A stretch of DNA of 64,000 nucleotides from DATHSY01 sp046729855 (GTDB lineage Bacteria; Actinomycetota; UBA4738; HRBIN12): contig JBKPHM010000057.1 in NCBI GenBank assembly GCA_046729855.1, forward strand, positions 1 to 64,000. Reading direction: 5' to 3'. Positions 24,753 to 32,314 of this stretch are shown piece by piece (positions within the stretch are counted from its first letter, which is position 1; each line of letters begins with the position of its first letter). The notes under the pieces were generated by a model that saw nothing but the letters and a program-made list of their open reading frames with translations, was not told the DNA's origin and made no database searches. The translations under genes and the position numbers were made by a program.

Positions 24753-26096
24753 GTGTCATCAGCGGTCCCACCGGTCCAGTACGCGTCGCGGCGTGACGGC
24801 CTCCTGATCGCGTACCAGGTGATCGGCGAGCCCGGACTGGACTTGATCTTCCTCTTGGGGTGGGCCAGCAATCTCGCGACGCAGTGGGAGCTCCCGGCCT
24901 TCGCTCAGTTCCTCACCCGCCTCGGGGGGTTCTCGCGACTGATCCTCTTCGACCGACCCGGCACCGGTCTCTCCGATCGCGGATCGACGGGCCAGGTCTT
25001 CGAGGACCGGCTGGATGACATCCTCTGCGTGATGGACGCGGTCGGCTCGGAGCGCACCGCGTTGTTCGGCTGCCACCTCGGTGGACGGCTGGCCCTTCTG
25101 TTCGCGGCCACGTATCCCCAGCGGACCCGGGCGGTGGTCACCTTCGGTGGGCATCCGACGACCCTCGCCGACGATGACTATCCGTGGGGGATGAGCCCCG
25201 AGGCGCTCGACCGGCTCGTGGCTGGGTTCCGGGAAAGCATGAACGAAGAGGGGTTGCTGGACTTCTTCCACATGCTCGCACCCAACGGCGACGAGGCCAC
25301 GGCATCGTGGTTTCGCACGTTCGCACGCTCGGCGATCACCTCCATCGAGGCCGTCGACGAGGTCTCGCGGCTCGGACCCGTCGACATCCGCGACGCGTTG
25401 GGGTCGGTGCATGTCCCCACGCTGATCATGCACCGCACCGATGATCGCGCCGCGGACGTCAACGCCAGCCGGTACATGGCAGAGCGGATCCCCGGCGCGA
25501 GGTTCGTCGAGCTGCCCGGTACGAGCAACCTCCCGTTCCTCGGAGACGCCGACGGCGTCCTCGACCTCACCGAGGAGTTCCTGACGGGTGCGCCTCCGGT
25601 CCGCGAGCCCGACCGGGTGCTCGCGACCGTCCTGTTCACCGACATCGTCGACTCGACCCGCCGAGCCGCCGAGCTCGGCGATCGTCGCTGGAAGGAGGTG
25701 CTCGCCTCCCACGATGAGCTTGCCAGGACCCGGATCGACGAGCACCGGGGCCGGTACGTTCACACGACGGGCGACGGGCTCCTGGTGACGTTCGACGGCC
25801 CGGCCCGAGCGGTCCGCTGCGCCAGGGCGATCGCCGAGGCGGTCCGACCCCTCGGCATCCGGATCCGAGCCGGTTGTCATACAGGAGAGGTCGAGCTCGC
25901 AGAGGGAGACGTCCAGGGCGTCGCCGTGCACATCGGTTCGAGGGTGGCGGCGCTCGCCGGTCCGGACGAGGTCTGGACCTCCTCGACCGTGAAGGACCTC
26001 ACCGTCGGCTCCGGCCTCGTGTTCCAGGACGTCGGCGAGCACGAGCTGAAGGGCGTCCCCGACCGCTGGCGGCTCTATCGAGTGGCCGGCGGATAA
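24753..26096 (+). CDS. Alpha/beta-hydrolase-like domain fused to a class III nucleotidyl cyclase (copy 1)
   Basis: A 447-residue protein. GTG 24753 is preferred to GTG 24750 because it lies exactly six bases after TAGACT, matching the leaderless pattern elsewhere. Residues about 8-280 have an alpha/beta-hydrolase fold, but the nucleophile elbow reads GCHLG instead of GxSxG, and the catalytic histidine position reads GTSNLPFL. Residues about 285-445 are a class III cyclase domain with both metal aspartates (FTDIVDST, about 297; TTGDG, about 341). The likely picture is a ligand-sensing, non-catalytic hydrolase domain controlling cAMP or cGMP synthesis. A close paralogue follows directly. Confidence 0.88.
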   Translation: MSSAVPPVQYASRRDGLLIAYQVIGEPGLDLIFLLGWASNLATQWELPAFAQFLTRLGGFSRLILFDRPGTGLSDRGSTGQVFEDRLDDILCVMDAVGSERTALFGCHLGGRLALLFAATYPQRTRAVVTFGGHPTTLADDDYPWGMSPEALDRLVAGFRESMNEEGLLDFFHMLAPNGDEATASWFRTFARSAITSIEAVDEVSRLGPVDIRDALGSVHVPTLIMHRTDDRAADVNASRYMAERIPGARFVELPGTSNLPFLGDADGVLDLTEEFLTGAPPVREPDRVLATVLFTDIVDSTRRAAELGDRRWKEVLASHDELARTRIDEHRGRYVHTTGDGLLVTFDGPARAVRCARAIAEAVRPLGIRIRAGCHTGEVELAEGDVQGVAVHIGSRVAALAGPDEVWTSSTVKDLTVGSGLVFQDVGEHELKGVPDRWRLYRVAGG

Positions 26097-26130
26097 CGCC
26101 GAGGTGAGTCCAGAGCGGACGCACCTGCTG

Positions 26131-26175
26131 GCTGCCGAAAATAGGTGCTAAGAAAGTTGGTCTGTACCTGACTGC
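26131..26175 (+). repeat. Conserved 3' flank of cyclase copy 1 (paired with 27604-27648)
   Basis: About 45 bases after copy 1 match the DNA after copy 2 at most positions, sharing CTGCCGAAA, AAGAAA, GGTCTG and ACC in the same order and spacing. The tandem duplication therefore extended past the coding region, or this short element is retained for a function. Confidence 0.6.
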
Positions 26176-26248
26176 ACCGGATTCCCCGGCCGGGCCTGCA
26201 AGCCGGGCAAGCAAGCCGCTCCCGGATGGTCGTTCTAGGCTTCTCATC

Positions 26249-27580
26249 ATGCCGGATGAACCGAAGACGCGGTTCGCGAAGAACGCGGGCGTCCACCTCG
26301 CGTACCAGGTGGTCGGGACCGGTTCGGTGGACCTCCTCCTCGTGGACACGTGGGTTCACCACGTAGAGGCCGTTTGGGAGTTCCCTGACTTCGCGCGCCT
26401 GCTGCGACGGCTGAGTTGGTTCGCCCGCCTGATCCATTTCGACCGGCGCGGCACGGGGCTGTCCGACCCCGTTCCGCTGGATGGGCTGCCAGACATCGAC
26501 ATGCAGGTCGCGGACGCCGCCGCTGTGCTCGATGCCGCCGGGTCACGCGAAGCCACGATTCTTGGCCTCAACGACGGCTCGCTCGTGGCGATCAAGCTTG
26601 CCGGGGCGCGGCCGGAACGCTGCCGGTCGCTGGTGCTGTTCACGCCGACGGCGAAGCATGAGATGGCCGCAGGCATGCCCATGGAAGATATCGACGTCGC
26701 CATCGAGATGATGGAGTCCGCCGCAGTGACGGGTGGGAGCGGCGTGGAGTTGCTAGCACCGAGCCGAGCAGAGGACGCGCGCTTTTCCGACCATCTCGCC
26801 CGGTTCCGGCGCCTTTCCGTCCGTCCGGGCGCTTTCGGGCACTACTACCGCCAGACAATGACGGCGGCCGACGTGAGCGGTGAGTTGCCCTTCATCGCGG
26901 CCCCAACGCTCGTGATGAACCGCGTCGACAACCGCATCGTGACGATAGAGCAGTCACGGAACGTGGCCTCGCTCATCCCGAACGCGAAGATGGTGGAGCT
27001 CCCCGGCCGCGACCATCTCGTGTTCTCGATGGACGTCGATCCGGTCGTGGATGAGATCGAGGAGTTCATGACCGGCGCTCGCACGGGCGCCGATCCGGAC
27101 CGAATCCTCGCCACCCTCCTGTTCACCGACATCGTGGACTCGACCACGCGAGCGGCCGAGCTCGGGGACCGTCGATGGCGAGACCTGCTCGACGAGCACC
27201 ATCACCTGGTTCGATCTCAGTTCGAACGCTTCGGCGGTCGTGAGGTGTCGACGACGGGCGACGGGTTCTTCGCGAGCTTCCCGGTCCCCGCAGCCGCCGT
27301 GAGGTGCGCCTTGGCAATTGTTAACGCGGTCGCGTCGACCGGCCTTCAGATCCGGGCAGGCATCCACACCGGGGAGGTCGAGGTGCGCGGGTCCGATCTG
27401 GGAGGGCTTGCCGTGCATATCGCTGCCCGAATCGCGAGCGTCGCGGGCAGGTCCGAGGTGCTGGTCTCCAGCACCGTTCGGGACCTTATCGCCGGCTCCG
27501 GACTCAACTTTGAGGAGGCCGGGGAGCACGATCTAAAGGGCGTTCCAGAGCGCTGGCACCTCTACCGCGTCCTACGGTAG
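26249..27580 (+). CDS. Alpha/beta-hydrolase-like domain fused to a class III nucleotidyl cyclase (copy 2)
   Basis: A 443-residue paralogue of the preceding gene with the same two-domain plan. Here the nucleophile elbow reads GLNDG with Asn108 in place of serine, while the histidine (GRDHLVF) is kept. The cyclase half has FTDIVDSTTRAAELGDRRWRDLL, STTGDGFFASF and the terminal DLKGVPERWHLYRV. Both copies have lost the hydrolase serine in different ways, which argues that binding rather than hydrolysis is selected. ATG 26249 lies seven bases after TAGGCT, so it probably has its own leaderless transcript. Confidence 0.88.
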   Translation: MPDEPKTRFAKNAGVHLAYQVVGTGSVDLLLVDTWVHHVEAVWEFPDFARLLRRLSWFARLIHFDRRGTGLSDPVPLDGLPDIDMQVADAAAVLDAAGSREATILGLNDGSLVAIKLAGARPERCRSLVLFTPTAKHEMAAGMPMEDIDVAIEMMESAAVTGGSGVELLAPSRAEDARFSDHLARFRRLSVRPGAFGHYYRQTMTAADVSGELPFIAAPTLVMNRVDNRIVTIEQSRNVASLIPNAKMVELPGRDHLVFSMDVDPVVDEIEEFMTGARTGADPDRILATLLFTDIVDSTTRAAELGDRRWRDLLDEHHHLVRSQFERFGGREVSTTGDGFFASFPVPAAAVRCALAIVNAVASTGLQIRAGIHTGEVEVRGSDLGGLAVHIAARIASVAGRSEVLVSSTVRDLIAGSGLNFEEAGEHDLKGVPERWHLYRVLR

Positions 27581-27603
27581 GCGCCCTTCCGAGCAGGCCC
27601 TCC

Positions 27604-27648
27604 CTGCCGAAAGGGGCGCAAAGAAATCGGGTCTGGACCCGGCTGCCC
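27604..27648 (+). repeat. Conserved 3' flank of cyclase copy 2
   Basis: Counterpart of 26131-26175. It begins at the same sequence CTGCCGAAA, 24 bases past the copy 2 stop against 35 past the copy 1 stop. It runs to the edge of the CpaF fragment described next. Confidence 0.6.
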
Positions 27649-27728
27649 TCCGCTAGTCGCGCATCCGCCCAAGGCGATGATTCGTCGACCCGAAGGCCCA
27701 GTGGACCAACGATGCGCTCGATCAGATG
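27636..27728 (-). pseudogene. Fragment of a CpaF/TadA secretion ATPase
   Basis: The minus strand encodes about 31 residues, LIERIVGPLGLRVDESSPWADARLAEGSRV, closely matching the conserved block of CpaF/TadA pilus ATPases just before their first strand of the catalytic domain (pattern APLGxRxDESSPxxDARLxDGSRV). Nothing recognisable as CpaF continues on either side, so only a scrap of the gene remains. It marks the left edge of a degraded region extending to 30.4 kb. Confidence 0.7.
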
Positions 27729-27947
27729 CAGAACGGACTCCTCCCCTCCGCATGGCACCCTCTCGATCCGCGGACAAGGCGCCGCATACGTAGTTCGTCG
27801 GGACGCATCAGGCGTAGGCCTTCCGCCGCCTACTCGCTAACGGCGTGGACAGCGTGTTCGAGGATGTCGCGCGCTCGCGCCTCCCCATGGCGGAGATGCT
27901 TGGGACCTGCTCGGATAGGAGTCCTCCCGAGCGGCGATACTACGCCG

Positions 27948-28079
27948 ATGGCGAAGGCGAACAGGAAGTCGAACGGGGAACCACTCGGGTTCGAGGCGAC
28001 CCGCTGGGCTGCCGCCGACAAGCTCCGCGGCCACATGGACGCGGCCGAGTACATGCACTTCTCTAGCACCGGAACGTAG
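27948..28079 (+). pseudogene. Chimeric remnant: start of hsdM joined to the end of an M15 peptidase gene
   Basis: The 43-codon frame begins MAKANRKSNGEPLGFEATRW and continues AAADKLRGHMDAAEY, the N-terminus of type I restriction-modification methylase HsdM (which would go on KHVVLGLIFLKYI). Instead it switches to MHFSSTGT and stops, which is the C-terminus of the M15 peptidase (YMHFSQSGT). The DNA after the stop, GTAGCAGGTCAG, also matches the M15 gene's 3' flank. Both families have an (E/D)Y-(K/M)H step here, so recombination through a few shared bases is plausible. Neither protein is functional. Confidence 0.72.
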
Positions 28080-28111
28080 CAGGTCAGCGGCCATAAAGTG
28101 ACGCCGCTGGT

Positions 28112-28127
28112 GACACAAGCGTGTCAT
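28112..28127. terminator. Hairpin after the chimeric remnant
   Basis: TGACAC-AAGC-GTGTCA is a perfect six-base stem with a four-base loop, 33 bases past the remnant's stop. It occupies the same relative place as the hairpin behind the intact M15 gene, though its sequence differs. The U-run is absent, so its role is uncertain. Confidence 0.3.
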
Positions 28128-28187
28128 GGAACCCCCGGAGGCTCCCGTCGAACGGCGCCGGCCCATCGATGACCCGCGCGGAGTTCT

Positions 28188-28448
28188 CTAGCCTCCGCAG
28201 TTCTCGGGAATCGTGCCGCCGTTCGTGTTGAGGATGGCGGTGATCATGCCTTCGTCGAACCCGTTAGGGTTGGCTACGGATCCGGCGATCTCGAACATCC
28301 CGAACGCGGCGTTGGGATTGGTCATGTTGCACGCACCGGTGAGGCCGTAAATCGGTGTGGGTCCCGGCGTCGCCGCGGCAACGCTGTTACCTGCGCCGGT
28401 TGCGGCGAGTGCGAGGGCCGTCACGAGCAGGGTTCTGCGAACTCTCAT
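28188..28448 (-). CDS. Small secreted protein of unknown function
   Basis: An 86-residue protein. ATG 28448 has an ideal GAAGGAGATACCAA leader, and the product starts with a signal peptide (MRVRRTLLVTALALAATGAGNSVAA). The mature part of about 60 residues has two cysteines (GACNMTNPNAAFG, PENCGG) that could form one disulfide, and the motif NPNAAFGMFEIAGSVANPNGFDEGMITAI. The family is not recognised. Despite lying in a degraded region, the gene looks intact and well translated. Confidence 0.65.
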   Translation of the reverse strand: MRVRRTLLVTALALAATGAGNSVAAATPGPTPIYGLTGACNMTNPNAAFGMFEIAGSVANPNGFDEGMITAILNTNGGTIPENCGG

Positions 28449-28693
28449 TTGGTATCTCCTTCCTGTGTAGAAGCCATTTCTACTGCCACGACCCACTAGC
28501 CGCAAGCCGGAGACGCCGACGACCTCGCCGCCGTCGGCAAGGTACTCCAGCAGGTCGTCGGCCTCTGGCTCTTCCTCGTCGCCGCCGAGCCTGGGGTTCC
28601 GCGCCGTCAGGCTTGCAGCCCGTCTCGCCCTGGTTGAAGCACGGCACCGACGACATGAGCCAACTACCGTCTCGCCAGTAGAATCGGGTGCTG
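28449..28693. other. Gap without an intact gene; coding-like scrap on the minus strand
   Basis: On the minus strand, directly upstream of the small secreted protein, an open frame reads SLTARNPRLGGDEEEPEADD then LLEYLADGGEVVGVSGLRLV. It has protein-like composition but no start codon with a binding site, and it merges into the next gene's leader. It may be the tail of a lost gene. Nothing else is visible. Confidence 0.3.
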
Positions 28694-28996
28694 ATGAAGA
28701 TCTTAGAAGTTCCTGATTTCAATAACCCATACAGGCGCGTTCAGTTTGCTATGAAGGGCGAGCTGCCTAGGGTGTGGGAGGAAGATTACTCCCGGCTTCC
28801 TCAGATGGGCGAGCGCGTGTGCCTGTAGTCCACAGACGACGTAATGCCCTTTGGCTGCCTAGCTACCTGCATCGCGGTCGACGAGAGCGAGAGGGGCAAT
28901 GGTACGTCGTTCCTGATCGCCAAGTTCAGGGACATTGAGGGTACGTTCTGGTACGTCTAGAAAGTGCTGGAGGAACGAGGCATCGAGGTTGAGTAG
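28694..28996 (+). pseudogene. Unknown gene interrupted by two in-frame amber codons
   Basis: A frame from ATG 28694 reads MKILEVPDFNNPYRRVQFAM... for 44 codons to TAG (28826-28828). It continues STDDVMPFGCLATCIAVDES... for 43 codons to a second TAG (28958-28960), then KVLEERGIEVE and a final TAG (28994-28996). Reading the first two as glutamine restores a smooth 100-residue protein. Base and codon use is visibly less GC-rich than neighbours (TTA, GAA, AAT, CCT), suggesting transfer. No family is recognised. Nonsense decay is the likely explanation; amber readthrough, as in some phages, is the alternative. Confidence 0.55.
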
Positions 28997-29089
28997 CGAC
29001 GCGCCTCGTCGCCGGGGGTCATCGAAGCCGGTAGTCTGGGGTCCCACGGGGGCGTGGGTTTGAAGCATGTCCGGAGACGACAGCCTGAA

Positions 29090-29386
29090 TCAGCGATCCG
29101 CGACACCGTGCCCTTTGGGGAGGGGAGTTTCGGACGACCGCGTCGCCGGAACGCCCCGCGCATCCATGAACCACCGCGTCCCGTCGTCGTCGGCGCCGAA
29201 CGCGATGCCCCGCAACGAGCCCTCCTCGGCCATGCGCTTGAGGTGCTCGTGCGTGAACCCCGGCAGCAGTTGACCGGGTGCGCGTATGGATTCAAACTCG
29301 GGTGACTCCTCGAGGGCGTGGGCGACGACGAAGACGGTCTCGCGACTGATGGGAAGGCTGAACCTCCCGACCAAGGTCGTGCGCAT
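29090..29386 (-). CDS. Small protein with a possible excisionase/MerR-like helix-turn-helix
   Basis: A 98-residue frame with strong G/C third-position bias. Residues about 43-75, LLPGFTHEHLKRMAEEGSLRGIAFGADDDGTRWFMDARGV, resemble the short HTH_17/excisionase-type DNA-binding unit, in which a helix pair is followed by a two-stranded wing. No good ribosome site precedes the ATG, and no integrase is nearby. It could be a stranded accessory gene of a lost mobile element. Confidence 0.45.
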   Translation of the reverse strand: MRTTLVGRFSLPISRETVFVVAHALEESPEFESIRAPGQLLPGFTHEHLKRMAEEGSLRGIAFGADDDGTRWFMDARGVPATRSSETPLPKGHGVADR

Positions 29387-29446
29387 CGCGTTCGCGCCGG
29401 GCCATGAGGTTCTCTGTGAACGGGAAGTAGTAGGTCACCGGCGTCC

Positions 29447-30370
29447 ATGGCGTCTGTGATAGATGCTGCAGCCGTCGAGGGGTGGATCCGTCCGCACGCA
29501 GAGTCGGTCCGCGGGATCGAGACCGTGCACGAGCGGCCGTGGGCGACGGTGCTGCGGGTACCGATCGCGAACGGGAGCGCCTTGGCTCAAGGCGTGCGCA
29601 CCCGTTCAGGCGTTCGAGCCGCGCCTCACGGCCGACCTCTTCGCGCGCTGGCGTGACCGCGCCCCGGAGGTTCTCGCCTACGACGAGGAACGCGCCTGGC
29701 TTCTCCTCGCCGACGCGCATCGGCCCCGTAGCCGCGTTCGGCACAATCATCCGGAAGCGTGGCTCCACGCTTTGCCGCTCTACGCCGAGCTCCAACGTGG
29801 TGAGGTCGCCCGAGTACGTGATCACCTCGCTCACGGCGTCCCGGACCTGCGGCTCGTGGGTCTCCCGGCCCGCTACGAGGAGCTTCTGCGACTCGATCTG
29901 CCGCTCGAGCGGGACGAGGTCAACCGGTTGCGGGACTTCGCACCCCGCTTCATCGAGCTGTGCGACGAGCTGGCGTACGACGTGCCGGAGACGATCCAGC
30001 ACGACGACCTCCACCACGCGAACCTGTACGTACATGGCGGCCGAATGCGCGTGCTCGATTGGGGCGACGCGTCGATCTCCCATCCGTTCGCCTCCCTCGT
30101 CGTCACGTTCCGGTTCCTCGAGGAACGTACGAACCTGACGCCCGGCCGTGGTTCGCGCGGCTTCGTGACGCATACCTCCAGGCGTGGGGCCCGGGCCTCA
30201 GCGCCGCGTTCGCCCTCGCCATCCGTGTCGGCACCATCGCGCGCACGATCGCATACATCCGGGTGCGGGCCGCCCTGCAGCAGGAGGAACGACCTCTCTT
30301 CGACACCGACTTCTCGATCGTGCTGCGGCGCGCGATCGCCCAGACGCTCACGTCTCGCGAGCAAGGGTGA
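29447..30370 (+). pseudogene. Frameshifted APH-family phosphotransferase
   Basis: The protein is spread over three frames. It starts MASVIDAAAVEGWIRPHAES...WATVLRVPIANGSA. Near 29581 an extra base shifts to the frame reading WLKACAPVQAFEPRLTADLFARW...ELQRGEVARVRDHLAHG...TIQHDDLHHANLYVHGGRMRVLDWGDASISHPFASLVVTFRFLEERT. Near 30135 it shifts again to ARPWFARLRDAYLQAWGPGL...SREQG. The catalytic HDDLHHANL and DWGDA motifs are intact in the middle piece. This is a recent pseudogene or, less likely, two assembly indels. Confidence 0.75.
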
Positions 30371-30411
30371 CGAGGCGCTCGGGCGAGGAGCACTTCGGCA
30401 GCACCGTCTCC

Positions 30412-30978
30412 CTAGATGAAGAGCTGGATCGCCGACTCCTTCATCTCGAGCAGCGCGGTGGCCGCACCGATCGGCTCCTCGAGCCCGTCGATCAGGTCGT
30501 CCGTGGTCAGGCCCATCAGGTCCATGGTCATCTGGCACGGGATCAATCGCACGCCCATCCCCTGCGCGAGCCCTAGCAGCTCGGTCGGGTGCGGCGTCTT
30601 GTAGTCCTTCGCCAGCTTGCCCAGCATCCACGGGCCCATACCGCCGAAGTTGTAGCGCGACAGCTTCGCCTTGGCGGTCGAGCCAGGGTTCATCACGGAC
30701 AGCATCTTCGTCATCCAGTCCTTGCCGGTGATCCGCTTCTCTGGCTTCACGAGGGCGAACAGACCCCAGAACGTGAAGAACACGGACACCTCCATCCCGG
30801 AGGCGGCCGCCGTCGTGGAGAGGATCAACGTTGGCCAGACGCGGTCGAGATGCCCGTCCCAGGCGATGATCGTGATCTTGTTCTTCGTGTTCGGGCCGCC
30901 CCGCCGCTCGCGGTCGGCGAGCGCCTCGTCGATCATGGTGCGGAGCTCGGCCGCGTCGTCTGTGCGATCGGTGGGCAT
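30412..30978 (-). CDS. DsrE/DsrF-like (DrsE2) sulfur-relay protein
   Basis: A 188-residue protein of the peroxiredoxin-like DsrE/F/H family. Recognisable parts are KITIIAWDGHLDRVWPTLILSTTAAASGMEVSVFFTFWGLFALVK, the loop GKDWMTKMLSVMNPG and the conserved cysteine in VRLIPCQMTMDLMGL. DsrE-type proteins accept or carry persulfide sulfur, often from TusA. The tusA-like gene lies directly upstream with five bases between stop and start, so the two form an operon. Confidence 0.87.
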   Translation of the reverse strand: MPTDRTDDAAELRTMIDEALADRERRGGPNTKNKITIIAWDGHLDRVWPTLILSTTAAASGMEVSVFFTFWGLFALVKPEKRITGKDWMTKMLSVMNPGSTAKAKLSRYNFGGMGPWMLGKLAKDYKTPHPTELLGLAQGMGVRLIPCQMTMDLMGLTTDDLIDGLEEPIGAATALLEMKESAIQLFI

Positions 30979-30983
30979 CGCGG

Positions 30984-31229
30984 TCAGGCCTTCCGAACCA
31001 GGTAGCGGAACCCGAGCGCGTCCGCGCTCGTCTCGAGCAGCTCGTTCCCCGAGATTCGCGCCCAGCTCGGAACATCTGAGCGCGAGCCCGGATCGGTCGC
31101 GAGGAGCTCGAAGAACTGGCCCGGCTCGGCGTCGCGCATCGCCTGGAACAGGCTGACGAGGGGACCGGGGCAGGACTGGCCACGAGCATCGACGGTCGTG
31201 ACGACGGGTGCGGCCTGCGTGGTGCTCAT
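30984..31229 (-). CDS. TusA-family sulfurtransferase
   Basis: An 81-residue protein with the TusA fold. The persulfide-carrying cysteine is C20 in DARGQSCPGPLVSLFQAM, matching the CPxP motif. ATG 31229 follows AGGAGG. With the DsrE-like gene it makes a two-gene sulfur-relay unit that could serve thiosulfate/sulfide oxidation, tRNA thiolation or molybdenum cofactor sulfuration. The 175-base gap upstream (31230-31404) shows no gene. Confidence 0.9.
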   Translation of the reverse strand: MSTTQAAPVVTTVDARGQSCPGPLVSLFQAMRDAEPGQFFELLATDPGSRSDVPSWARISGNELLETSADALGFRYLVRKA

Positions 31230-31404
31230 CGGGATCCTCCTGAGGGTGCGTGCGTCCGGCGTGCCTTCGAAGCGGGTGACGGTGCCTGTCGGCGCGGCTA
31301 CGAGCGGGCGCCGGGCACCCCGGGACAGCAGCATCGGCAGGGGATCATCGCCCCGACGAGCCCGCGGCAGCGTGTCCGGATCATTCGGCACCTGCAAATC
31401 TACC

Positions 31405-31839
31405 TCAGACCAGCCGCCGACGATTCGGCGGCCAGTACACGAGGCGGACGATCGCACGGATGCTTTCCTCGTGGATCGGGCCGAAGGCCCGGCTGTCGGT
31501 GGAGCCGACCTCGGCGTCGCCCTCGATCCACCACTGGTGGAGCCCGAGGACGCGCCCGTCGGGCGCGACGTCGCCGGGCCCGGCCACGATCCTCTTGACG
31601 ATCTCGAGCCCGGGACGCAGCGGATGCTGCACCACCACCACGCTTCCACGCCGGACACGGTGGCCGGACACGGCGAGCGCCCAGTCCCCGGACCGCAGCG
31701 TCGGCTCCATGCTGCGGCCCGAGATCTCCACCCGGAATGGCTTCCATCGCAGGACGGCGTACGCGAACAGGGCGAGCGCCGCGAAGGCCCCCGCCGCCTG
31801 GCTCCATCGTCGACCCCGGTGATAGGTTGCTGAGGTCAC
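31405..31839 (-). CDS. sodX: Nickel superoxide dismutase maturation protease (S26 family)
   Basis: A 144-residue signal-peptidase-like enzyme, the usual size for SodX. One membrane helix (about 14-31) is followed by the catalytic serine S43 (GRSMEPTLRSGD) and lysine K82 (EIVKRIVAGPGD), then the family ending STDSRAFGPIHEESIRAIVRLVYWPP. SodX removes the leader of SodN to expose the nickel-binding histidine. sodN lies divergently with only 24 bases between starts, which confirms the assignment by context. GTG 31839 is the only start giving this length. Confidence 0.88.
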   Translation of the reverse strand: MTSATYHRGRRWSQAAGAFAALALFAYAVLRWKPFRVEISGRSMEPTLRSGDWALAVSGHRVRRGSVVVVQHPLRPGLEIVKRIVAGPGDVAPDGRVLGLHQWWIEGDAEVGSTDSRAFGPIHEESIRAIVRLVYWPPNRRRLV

Positions 31840-31863
31840 CCCGTTACCCCCGAAGGAGGCGAC

Positions 31864-32286
31864 ATGTCGATCCTCGAAGCTTTGCTCAGACCACCCCGCG
31901 TCGTCCACGCGCACTGCGACGTCCCGTGCGGTGTCTACGACCCCGCGCAGGCGCGTATCGAGGCCGAGTCGGTCAAGGCGATCCAGGAGCGGTACCAGGA
32001 CGCCGAGAACAAGAAGTCGGCGACCGAGTCTGTCGAGGATTACCGCACGCGCTGCCTCATGATCAAGGAGGAGCGCGCCGACCTGGTCAAGCACCACCTG
32101 TGGGTCCTGTGGACCGACTACTTCAAGCCCGAGCACGCCCAGAAGTTCCCGCAACTGCACGAGGCCTTCTGGCAGGCGACGAAGGAGGCTGGCCTGGCCA
32201 AGAAGTCGCAGGATCCGGGGCAGGGCCAGAAGCTCCTCGACGCGATCGACGAGATCGCCAAGATCTTCTGGGAGACCAAGTCGTAA
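31864..32286 (+). CDS. sodN: Nickel superoxide dismutase
   Basis: A 140-residue precursor. The nickel hook HCDVPCGVYDP starts at residue 17, after a 16-residue leader (MSILEALLRPPRVVHA) that SodX must remove so that the free amine, H17, C18 and C22 can bind nickel. The rest (RIEAESVKAIQERYQ...HHLWVLWTDYFKPEHAQKFPQLHEAFWQATKEAG) is the four-helix bundle of the family. It dismutates superoxide in the cytoplasm. A strong GAAGGAGG site precedes ATG. The 24-base divergent gap leaves no room for its promoter outside sodX. Confidence 0.96.
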   Translation: MSILEALLRPPRVVHAHCDVPCGVYDPAQARIEAESVKAIQERYQDAENKKSATESVEDYRTRCLMIKEERADLVKHHLWVLWTDYFKPEHAQKFPQLHEAFWQATKEAGLAKKSQDPGQGQKLLDAIDEIAKIFWETKS

Positions 32287-32314
32287 CGACCCGCGCGAGC
32301 GGTACGCCGACGGC

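Noticed and set aside
24572..24796. A 74-codon frame behind an excellent GGAGGAGGAGG site, upstream of cyclase copy 1
   Set aside because: Third-position G/C bias is weak, the product is not protein-like in pattern, and it overlaps the cyclase start whose own leaderless promoter lies inside it.
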